Source: an uncultured Collinsella sp. (GTDB lineage: Bacteria; Actinomycetota; Coriobacteriia; Coriobacteriales; Coriobacteriaceae). From it: 8,810 bases of DNA. Where the stretch lies: positions 1-8,810 of the forward strand of contig CAAENW010000144.1 in assembly GCA_900757265.1 (NCBI GenBank). The letters are read 5' to 3'. This document shows, one piece after another, positions 1 to 5,627 of this stretch; position 1 is the stretch's first letter; each line of letters opens with the position of its first letter. The notes under the pieces are model-generated. The model had not been told where the DNA came from and made no database searches. It was given only the letters and a program-made list of their open reading frames with translations. Both the position numbers and the translations under genes were made by a program.

Positions 1-1
1 A

Positions 2-88
2 GGCGCCACGGCAGCAGGTGCGGGAACCGCCGGCCTCGGTCTGCACATCAAACGCAGCCAGAAACGAAACACGGACAGGCCGCACTAA
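2..88 (+). CDS. C-terminal end of an upstream surface or membrane protein (partial)
   Basis: Frame 2 is open from the left edge to a TAA at 86-88 and encodes 28 residues. They comprise a small-residue hydrophobic stretch (GATAAGAGTAGLGLHI) followed by a basic, hydrophilic tail (KRSQKRN). A hydrophobic helix followed by a cluster of Lys and Arg is how LPXTG-type sorting signals and simple C-terminal membrane anchors end in Gram-positive bacteria. Any LPXTG motif would lie upstream and cannot be seen. The stop is 18 bases before the next start codon, with that gene's ribosome binding site in between, so the two genes are probably co-transcribed. I infer a cell-surface protein whose partner is the exported protein that follows. 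The fragment is too short to name a family. Confidence 0.55.
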   Translation, partial: GATAAGAGTAGLGLHIKRSQKRNTDRPH

Positions 89-106
89 ATTAGCTAAGGA
101 GGCCCC

Positions 107-1537
107 ATGGCATCGAAGAACCTTTTGCCCGTCGTCGCACTCTGCGGCGCGCTCGCAACCGGAACGCCTGTCGCCGCTTGGGCGACTCCCGTCATGGCGG
201 ACTCCTTACCAGCAGCCCTAAGCTCTGCACCAAATCCGTCGAGCGCCATTGCGTGCAAGCGTTTTTCGATCGCACAGGCCGCAATCTCAACCTCGGGATG
301 CCTTCGTCGTAATACGGACGGCTCGATAGTCGTGGATATCAATCGTTCGAACAAGGCAAACGGCTCCCAGGCGGGGTGCGCCGTCTGCACATGGCGCTCG
401 GTTGTGCTCGATGCAGATGGCGATCCATGCAATTTAGAGCTGCGCATCGACATCGCTTCGGTCGATGACTCGGCGAACGGAGCGAAGGTCGCCTTCGACG
501 GTGCGTTTTTCGAGAAAGGAGGCGGTATATGTCTGGGCTGCGCCGCCGCGAATGCAGACGATGTGCAGCCCACCCTCTCATTCACAGCATCGTTGCGGCT
601 GACCAAAGCCGACACCGATGCCATCGCGGCGGGAGAAGCATCCCTGCTGTTCTACGCCGTCAGCACCAAAGACACAGACGCTCATTTCGAGAAGTCAGCC
701 GGATCACTCAGCCTTACACGAGGGACAGAGGCAGGCCCTATTGAAATCGATGCCCACGCGCAAAGCAGGCAACGCATTCTTGCCGACCCGGCGCTTCTCG
801 AAATGGAGTGGAACGGATCCGGAGCCATCAGAATTCTCCCCTCCGCGCTTGACGCCAAGACGCTCCCCTCAAACGACGAACCCATCAACGCAACCATACA
901 AGAAGAGAGCACGGACAAAGAAGCAGGTGCGGGCGACACGCTGTCGCCGACAAACAGCGTCCCAGCTTCTTTCGAAGCACCGAATGAGCCCGCTACCGGT
1001 CCAAACGATCCCGAGCTCGCGGACAGTCTGGGGCTTGCTGATCCTCAGGAGATCGATGAAGGTAACTGCTGCGTGCTTGCCGCCCTCGACCACACAGAGG
1101 TCATCGATGCTGCAAACATCGAAGTTGCCGCCGCCAATCAGCCCGTCCGCAAGTCGGCCATCATCGCATTTCCCGAATCCATCGAAGTCGTCTTTTTGCC
1201 ATCAGGCGAGGTCGTGGCCCCAACACTGCTCACCTTGTTGGGCGCCAAGAATACTCGAAACGAAATTAAAAAGGTCACGGTTGTCGACCCTGCAACCACC
1301 GCTAAACTGCGTCTATACGCCGTTGCCCCAGACGGAGGCAAGACCTTGGAATTCGATGGCGACACACTTCTAGCCTGGCGACGTCTGGACATTATGCAAG
1401 ACGTCTCGTATCAGATCGAACTCGAAGGGTTTGATCGTGCCCGCGATGCCAATATCATCGCCGCGGCTATTGAATCCCCACAGCGGCTTATGACACTGCG
1501 CTTTGACTACTATCCCTATGTCCCGACAACCACCTGA
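107..1537 (+). CDS. Exported protein of unknown function with two CxxC motifs
   Basis: This encodes 476 residues that I do not recognise as a named family. The start is ATG 107, preceded by AAGGAGG at 96-102, four bases away. The N-terminus looks like a signal peptide: Lys4, a hydrophobic core at about residues 6-18, and a likely cleavage site after AWA (residue 26). The mature part has a cysteine-rich N-terminal half (Cys50, 65, 91, 94, 108, 142, 145, including CAVC at 91-94 and CLGC at 142-145). A Pro/Glu/Thr/Ser-rich acidic linker follows at about 253-318, with a Cys-Cys pair at 321-322. The C-terminal part (about 345-475) is rich in predicted beta strands, with a segment FPESIEVVFLPSGEVVAP near 354-371 that resembles repeats in actinobacterial surface proteins. 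No C-terminal membrane anchor or sorting signal is present, so the protein is probably secreted or held by a partner, perhaps the anchored protein just upstream. Adhesion, pilus-like or matrix roles are guesses. The ORF is certain; the function is not. Confidence 0.85.
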   Translation: MASKNLLPVVALCGALATGTPVAAWATPVMADSLPAALSSAPNPSSAIACKRFSIAQAAISTSGCLRRNTDGSIVVDINRSNKANGSQAGCAVCTWRSVVLDADGDPCNLELRIDIASVDDSANGAKVAFDGAFFEKGGGICLGCAAANADDVQPTLSFTASLRLTKADTDAIAAGEASLLFYAVSTKDTDAHFEKSAGSLSLTRGTEAGPIEIDAHAQSRQRILADPALLEMEWNGSGAIRILPSALDAKTLPSNDEPINATIQEESTDKEAGAGDTLSPTNSVPASFEAPNEPATGPNDPELADSLGLADPQEIDEGNCCVLAALDHTEVIDAANIEVAAANQPVRKSAIIAFPESIEVVFLPSGEVVAPTLLTLLGAKNTRNEIKKVTVVDPATTAKLRLYAVAPDGGKTLEFDGDTLLAWRRLDIMQDVSYQIELEGFDRARDANIIAAAIESPQRLMTLRFDYYPYVPTTT

Positions 1538-1560
1538 GGCTTAAATGCTGCGCATCATTC

Positions 1561-1586
1561 CTAATACCACTTATATAACGTATTAG
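1561..1586. repeat. 7-bp inverted repeat in the AT-rich region upstream of the DUF554 gene
   Basis: CTAATAC (1561-1567) and GTATTAG (1580-1586) are perfect inverted copies separated by 12 bases. The spacer contains the palindrome TTATATAA (1571-1578). This is the most AT-rich spot in the intergenic stretch. A -10-like TATAAC lies at 1574-1579, but I find no convincing -35 at the right distance. It could be an operator overlapping a promoter or a weak hairpin. There is no T-run after it, so it is not a standard intrinsic terminator for the preceding gene. Confidence 0.4.
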
Positions 1587-1645
1587 ATGAGTCGCGATGT
1601 GCCTCGCATTTCGTTCTGCTACGATTGCCACGTTGGCATCAATAC

Positions 1646-1651
1646 AGGAGG
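1646..1651 (+). promoter_or_regulatory. Ribosome binding site setting the DUF554 gene start
   Basis: AGGAGG lies four bases before ATG 1656. The in-frame ATG at 1587 would add 23 hydrophilic residues with two cysteines that DUF554 proteins lack. It has no comparable Shine-Dalgarno sequence and sits directly on the AT-rich inverted repeat. The later start is therefore preferred. Confidence 0.85.
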
Positions 1652-1655
1652 GCTC

Positions 1656-2372
1656 ATGCCGGGCTTGGGAACAATCATCAACGTTGCGCTTTTAGTTGCG
1701 GGCGGTCTTTTGGGATTAGCGGGCGGCCGCTTCATTACACCGCGCATCCAAGACACGCTCATGAAAGCATCGGGGCTGTGCGTCCTGTTTATCGGCCTGG
1801 GCGGCACCATGCAAAAGATGCTCATCATCGATGGAAAGGCGCTAGCGACCACCGGTACCACCATGCTCATCGTCTCATTTGCGCTCGGTTCGCTCATCGG
1901 CGAGGCCATCAACTTGGAGGCCGCCATCGAGAACCTTGGCGAATGGCTCAAGCGCAAGACTGGCAGTGAGGGCGATAACGAGTTCACCAACGCTTTTGTC
2001 TCGACTTCACTCACCGTGTGCATCGGCGCCATGGCCATTGTGGGATCGATCCAGGACGGCCTGCTCGGCGACTGGTCAACGCTTGCCCTCAAGGGCGCAC
2101 TGGACTGCATCATCGTCTGCACCATGACGGCCTCGCTTGGCCGCGGCTGCATCTTCTCCGCCCTGCCCGTCGCCGTGTTCCAGGGGACGATCACGTTGTT
2201 TGCCGGCGCGCTCTCCCCCATCATAACCACAGCAGCCCTCAACAGCCTTTCGCTCGTAGGCTCCATGCTCATCTTCTGCGTCGGCGTCAACCTCATCCGT
2301 CCTCAGACCTTCCGCACGGCCAATATGCTTCCCTCCGTCGTCATCGCCGTCATATACGCCCCCCTGTTCTAA
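1656..2372 (+). CDS. DUF554 family integral membrane protein (YdfK/YqgA-like)
   Basis: This encodes 238 residues of strongly hydrophobic protein. The N-terminus MPGLGTIINVALLVAGGLLG and the central CIGAMAIVGSIQDGLLGD (residues 122-139), followed by LALKGALDC (143-151), are hallmarks of DUF554, a family of multi-pass inner-membrane proteins typified by YqgA and YdfK. Hydrophobic segments fall at about 4-24, 38-52, 65-86, 113-131, 143-161, 164-186, 195-214 and 223-238, so roughly seven to eight membrane passes. A charged loop lies at about 94-110. The length is normal for the family. The function is not established; a transport role is only presumed. The start is ATG 1656, chosen for its AGGAGG and the family N-terminus. 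The gene sits alone between two unrelated units with short non-coding gaps on both sides. Nothing links it functionally to its neighbours. Confidence 0.9.
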   Translation: MPGLGTIINVALLVAGGLLGLAGGRFITPRIQDTLMKASGLCVLFIGLGGTMQKMLIIDGKALATTGTTMLIVSFALGSLIGEAINLEAAIENLGEWLKRKTGSEGDNEFTNAFVSTSLTVCIGAMAIVGSIQDGLLGDWSTLALKGALDCIIVCTMTASLGRGCIFSALPVAVFQGTITLFAGALSPIITTAALNSLSLVGSMLIFCVGVNLIRPQTFRTANMLPSVVIAVIYAPLF

Positions 2373-2379
2373 ATCTATC

Positions 2380-2450
2380 AACGCAGCGGTATCTCGAACA
2401 TCTGTTTGATGCTGTGCTATGATATGAGGTCACCGTAGCTGCGTTCGAGA
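2380..2450. repeat. Two competing 8-bp inverted-repeat pairs before the TerB-like gene
   Basis: AACGCAGC (2380-2387) is the inverse complement of GCTGCGTT (2438-2445). TCTCGAAC (2392-2399) is the inverse complement of GTTCGAGA (2443-2450). The two right arms share GTT (2443-2445), so only one pairing can form at a time. The second pairing ends at the first base of the ribosome binding site (AGGAGG, 2450-2455). Pairing in RNA would require transcription from upstream of 2380. With the nearer promoter candidate, only the right arms would be in the transcript, and the arms would then have to act as protein-binding DNA. Confidence 0.45.
2395..2423 (+). promoter_or_regulatory. Candidate promoter of the TerB-like/BrxD/BrxHI operon
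   Basis: TATGAT at 2418-2423 is a good -10 hexamer. With a 17-base spacer the -35 position is CGAACA at 2395-2400, which matches only the ACA half of the consensus. Initiation near 2430 would give a leader of about 30 bases that includes the ribosome binding site. The weak -35 overlaps an inverted-repeat arm (2392-2399), which would allow repression or activation at that point. The 87-base gap has no intrinsic terminator, so read-through from the DUF554 gene is also possible. Confidence 0.45.
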
Positions 2451-2455
2451 GGAGG
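2450..2455 (+). promoter_or_regulatory. Ribosome binding site for the GTG-initiated TerB-like gene
   Basis: AGGAGG stands four bases before GTG 2460. It supports the GTG start over the in-frame ATG at 2481, which has no Shine-Dalgarno sequence. The site directly follows the inverted-repeat arm GTTCGAGA, so folding of that arm could limit access to it. Confidence 0.75.
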
Positions 2456-2459
2456 AGCG

Positions 2460-4214
2460 GTGGCCGACCAGGACATCAAGATGCTCATCGAGCGCATTAT
2501 GGCCGAGGCCCGGACCCATCAGTCCGCCCGCTTCTCAAACGAAACCTACGCAGACGAGCCGATTCTCAAAACCGGCCGACAGATGCAGAATTTCCTCCCC
2601 GACCAGTACCGTAAAATGCGCGAGATATCGCGCTGGCAGGATGACCCCAAGGGCGGTGCAGGCCGCTGGCTTTCGGAAGCCGAGCTTTTTTACCGCCAGG
2701 GCCTGCTGATGGCCGACTTTGAGGACGACTGTCCCTACAACGGCACCTTTAAGTCGTACTTTCCCACCTACAACGCCATGAGCGACCGGCAACTGCGCGG
2801 CTACTTTACCTGGCGTGCCCAAGTGCGCCGCGGAACCGTCGAGGAAACGTCTACGTCCTTTGCCTTTCTGTATCTCTATGAGCTGATCTGCGGCATTGGC
2901 GTAGATAATCCACTCGATGGTTTTAACAAGATCAAGGCTTTTTGGGATGTCTATCGCGCCTTCGAGCCCGGCATCGACCGGTTTGCGCGCGTGTGGCTGC
3001 AAGATTACGCCGTGTTCCACGGGCTCGACCCCAAGCTGCTTCGCGACTCTAAAACCGTCATGTTCGATAACGCCCTTATCGAACTGCGGCGCGCGGCACG
3101 AGACCTTGTACCGGCACCGTCCGGCCAGACCCCTAAGCGTCGCAAAACCTCCGAGCCCACGCTCCCCCTTCCGCCCGATGAGGTGCGCGAGGAGCGACTC
3201 ATGGCCGCCATCAACGCCCTCTCCACGTACAACCTAAGTAGCTCGCGGCTCGACCGCAGCCACCACCGTGATCTGCGCCACGTGGCGTGCGCCGTGTATG
3301 TCCGCATGGTGCGCTACTATGACACGCACCGAAAGACCGGCATCGTGGCAAGTTTATTTGGGGAGGAGACGGCCATGCCCTACACCATGTTTGCCTCGGC
3401 CGTATTCTTTGCGCCCGAGCGCCACGAGGACTGCGAATACCGTCTGGACCCCATCCATATCTACCGTTGCCAAAACGGCTTTTGGGAATGCATGCGTATC
3501 CACGGTAGTAGGCAAAAGAGCAGCAAGCTCGGTGAAATGATGCGCGCCTGCGACCAACGCCTGCGCCTGGCGCTGGACCCTGCCCATCCCCTTAAGGAAG
3601 AAAAGGTCCCCAAATATCTGGCCAAGATTATCGATGACGAGATTGTGGCATGGCTTTCGTGGGACGCCGCGCACCAGCCCGTCAAGATCGATATCGATCT
3701 GAGTCAGCTGGGGCATATTCGGAGCGCCGCCGCACAAACGCGCGAGGCGCTTTTGATTGACGAGGAACGCGAGGACGGCGCGTCCGCAGAAGCCGAGGCA
3801 GCGGACTCAGGGCAACCGGAAGCCGAGCCCGTAGCCGACGCGATGGTCGAGGCGGTCGCGGCGGCTGCAGGGCAGGACGAGTCCGACGAGCCGACCATAT
3901 CCACCGAACAGTTTGGTGTCGTGGCACCGCTTCTCGCGCCGACGCCCGCGTTCGCAGCTGCTACGCCCGCTGACGCCACAAACGAACTCGCGCCCGCCGC
4001 AGACGCCTATCTCCGCGCGCTGCTCGAGCACAACGCAGTACAGGCGGAATCGGCGGTAGTGCAATCGGAGCAGAGCGAGGACATGCTCGTCGATACCATC
4101 AACGAGGCGCTCTTTGACCTGGTGGGCGACACCGTAATTGAATTTAACGCAGCAGGGCCGCAGATTATCGAGGACTACGAAGCAGACGTGAGAGGATACC
4201 TAGACCATGAGTGA
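2460..4214 (+). CDS. TerB_N / TerB_C domain protein, first gene of a BrxD-BrxHI operon
   Basis: This encodes 584 residues from GTG 2460. Residues about 60-190 match the TerB_N domain as I know it: FPTYNAMSDRQLRGYFTWR (101-119) followed by FAFLYLYELICGIGV (134-148). The C-terminus has the TerB_C ending INEALFDLVGDTVIEF (547-562) and IIEDYEADV (569-577). Between them lies a helical central region (about 245-400, with PYTMFASAVFF at 307-317) and then an acidic Ala/Glu/Pro-rich low-complexity stretch (about 434-515) that is probably a flexible linker. No clear TerB core domain lies between the N and C parts. No catalytic motif, membrane helix or signal peptide is seen, so the protein is cytoplasmic and more likely a scaffold, sensor or regulator than an enzyme. 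Ter domains have been linked to stress and DNA-processing gene clusters; there is no sign of the classical tellurite-resistance genes here. Its stop overlaps the start of the ATPase gene, which points to a physical partnership. Confidence 0.8.
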   Translation: MADQDIKMLIERIMAEARTHQSARFSNETYADEPILKTGRQMQNFLPDQYRKMREISRWQDDPKGGAGRWLSEAELFYRQGLLMADFEDDCPYNGTFKSYFPTYNAMSDRQLRGYFTWRAQVRRGTVEETSTSFAFLYLYELICGIGVDNPLDGFNKIKAFWDVYRAFEPGIDRFARVWLQDYAVFHGLDPKLLRDSKTVMFDNALIELRRAARDLVPAPSGQTPKRRKTSEPTLPLPPDEVREERLMAAINALSTYNLSSSRLDRSHHRDLRHVACAVYVRMVRYYDTHRKTGIVASLFGEETAMPYTMFASAVFFAPERHEDCEYRLDPIHIYRCQNGFWECMRIHGSRQKSSKLGEMMRACDQRLRLALDPAHPLKEEKVPKYLAKIIDDEIVAWLSWDAAHQPVKIDIDLSQLGHIRSAAAQTREALLIDEEREDGASAEAEAADSGQPEAEPVADAMVEAVAAAAGQDESDEPTISTEQFGVVAPLLAPTPAFAAATPADATNELAPAADAYLRALLEHNAVQAESAVVQSEQSEDMLVDTINEALFDLVGDTVIEFNAAGPQIIEDYEADVRGYLDHE

Positions 4215-5511
4215 TACCGCATCCGCAGCACCTCGCGTGCCCAAGCGCGTCGCTGCCGTCATTCTCAACTCGCTCAAGGGCGGCGTGGTCCCGCGCATCG
4301 GCCTTCCTTACATCACCGTAGGGCGCGAGGTCGAGATCCGCGCCCTGCTCACCGATCTGAGTCTCATCGCCGACGGTGGCGCGAGCTTCCGCTTTCTGGT
4401 CGGTCGTTACGGCGCCGGCAAGAGCTTTTTGCTCCAGACTATCCGCACGCACGCCATGGGCGAGGGATTCGTCGTCGCTGATGCCGACCTGTCGCCCGAG
4501 CGCCGCCTGCAAGGCGGTCAGGGACAGGGCCTTGCCACCTACCGCGAGCTCATCCGCAATATATCGACCAAGACGCGCCCCGAGGGCGGTGCGCTCAACC
4601 TTATTCTGGATCGCTGGGTCGCCTCGTGTGCCGACGTCGACGAGTCGGTCGTCAATGCCCAACTGGCCCCGCTCGAGGAGATGGTCCACGGCTTCGACTT
4701 CACCCGCATGCTCCGCCGCTATCGCATGGCCGCATCCGGGGGCGACGAAGAGACCATGAGCCGCGTGACCAAATGGATTCGCGGCGAATACCGCACCAAG
4801 AGCGAGGCACGCGCCGAGCTGGGCTCCTCAACCATCATCAGCGATGACGACTGGTACGACTACGTCAAACTCATCGCGCGTTTTTTGGTCTGCAGTGGCT
4901 ACAAGGGCATGCTGGTGCTCATCGACGAGCTCGTGAATCTGTATAAGATTCCCAACGCCATCACGCGCCAATACAACTACGAGAAGATCCTGACCATGTA
5001 CAACGACACGCTCCAGGGCAAGGCGCAGTACCTAGGCATGATCATGGGCGGCACGCCAACCTCCATCGAAGACCGCCGCCGCGGCGTGTTCTCCTACGAG
5101 GCCCTGCGCAGCCGACTCGCTCAGGGCCGCTTTGCGCGCGAAGACCTTAAGGACATGCTCGCGCCCATCATCCGCCTGCAGCCACTCACCTACGAGGAGC
5201 TGCTGGTGCTGATCGAAAAACTCATGCAAATTCACGCCGGCTACTTTGGCTGGACGCCCACGCTTACCGAGAACGACTTGGTGGACTTCCTCAAGATCGA
5301 GTTCGGTCGCGTGGGAGCCGACACGCATCTGACGCCGCGTGAAGTCATTCGTGACTTTATCGAGCTGCTCGACATCCTATGCCAAAACCCCGACGCCAAC
5401 GTGGCCGAGCTGCTGCAAAGCGTCGGCGGCGACGCGTTGGCGCCGGCAACCGCAACAGGCGACACCGGCACCGCAGGCGGCGACCGCAACTTCGCCGAGT
5501 TCACCATCTAA
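4207..5511 (+). CDS. brxD-like: BrxD-like P-loop ATPase (BrxC/BrxD, DUF2791-type)
   Basis: This encodes 434 residues. The Walker A motif is GRYGAGKS (66-73). Walker B is MLVLIDE (235-241), with Asp240 and Glu241. A sensor-1-like strand with GGTP follows at 281-284, and RSRL at 301-304 could supply an arginine finger. The sequence LTPREVIRDFIELLDIL (375-391) fits the helical C-terminal part of AAA-like ATPases of this family. The last 25 residues are a Gly/Ala/Thr-rich tail. Proteins of this type occur in type 2 BREX-like loci, where BrxD accompanies the helicase BrxHI, and in other DNA-processing clusters. I infer ATP-dependent loading or remodelling of a DNA-bound complex. ATG 4207 overlaps the end of the preceding gene by 8 bases, with GAGAGGA at 4190-4196, so translation is probably coupled. 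The family call is firm at the P-loop level and good at the BrxD level. The role in this organism is inferred. Confidence 0.82.
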   Translation: MSDTASAAPRVPKRVAAVILNSLKGGVVPRIGLPYITVGREVEIRALLTDLSLIADGGASFRFLVGRYGAGKSFLLQTIRTHAMGEGFVVADADLSPERRLQGGQGQGLATYRELIRNISTKTRPEGGALNLILDRWVASCADVDESVVNAQLAPLEEMVHGFDFTRMLRRYRMAASGGDEETMSRVTKWIRGEYRTKSEARAELGSSTIISDDDWYDYVKLIARFLVCSGYKGMLVLIDELVNLYKIPNAITRQYNYEKILTMYNDTLQGKAQYLGMIMGGTPTSIEDRRRGVFSYEALRSRLAQGRFAREDLKDMLAPIIRLQPLTYEELLVLIEKLMQIHAGYFGWTPTLTENDLVDFLKIEFGRVGADTHLTPREVIRDFIELLDILCQNPDANVAELLQSVGGDALAPATATGDTGTAGGDRNFAEFTI

Positions 5512-5515
5512 CCCA

Positions 5516-5550
5516 CCAAAAAGGGACAGGTTTATTTTGGCAGGTTTTAT
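5516..5550. repeat. Short AT-rich dispersed-type repeat between the ATPase and helicase genes
   Basis: CCAAAA (5516-5521) and TTTTGG (5535-5540) are inverted copies around GGGACAGG (5523-5530), followed by CAGGTTTTAT. The segment is much more AT-rich than the genes on either side. Together with bases 5551-5627 it makes a 116-base gap in an otherwise tightly packed operon. A variant with GGGACGGG and TTATTT lies at 8081-8108, after the helicase gene. I recall elements of this form as frequent in Collinsella intergenic regions; that is memory, not a search result. Its role is unknown. It could be a small mobile repeat, an mRNA-stability hairpin or a partial attenuator. Confidence 0.55.
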
Positions 5551-5559
5551 CTGGGCAAA

Positions 5560-5612
5560 CGTTGAAGCAGTAATGCAGCAAGCCGTTGCCAGCCGCGTTG
5601 AGAGATTCGTTG
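5560..5612 (+). repeat. CGTTG direct repeats in 12-base register
   Basis: CGTTG occurs at 5560, 5584, 5596 and 5608, giving spacings of 24, 12 and 12 bases, just before the helicase ribosome binding site. The flanking bases are not conserved between copies. It may be a chance pattern or a small binding-site array. Confidence 0.25.
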
Positions 5613-5615
5613 TTG

Positions 5616-5623
5616 AAAGGAGG
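5616..5623 (+). promoter_or_regulatory. Ribosome binding site that decides the helicase start
   Basis: AAAGGAGG lies four bases before GTG 5628. An in-frame TTG at 5586 would add 14 residues but has no Shine-Dalgarno sequence, and its added residues (MPAALRDSLLKGGP) look like translated non-coding sequence. GTG 5628 is therefore taken as the start. Confidence 0.85.
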
Positions 5624-5627
5624 CCCC

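Noticed and set aside
18..221. A 67-codon plus-strand frame at the left edge
   Set aside because: It crosses the start of the exported-protein gene with no ribosome binding site. Frame 2 (to the stop at 86-88) gives a better-supported anchor-like protein end.
618..1373. A 251-codon plus-strand open frame inside the exported-protein gene
   Set aside because: It has no ribosome binding site and is rich in Ser, Pro and Arg, as expected for an out-of-frame reading. The overlapping 476-codon frame has a signal peptide and AAGGAGG.
1587..1655. Upstream ATG giving a 23-residue extension of the DUF554 protein
   Set aside because: It has no good ribosome binding site, the extension is unlike the family, and ATG 1656 has AGGAGG and the canonical MPGLGTIINV start.
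1619..2296. A 225-codon minus-strand open frame opposite the DUF554 gene
   Set aside because: The plus strand encodes a clear DUF554 protein. The reverse frame is Met/Ser/Pro-rich with no family features.
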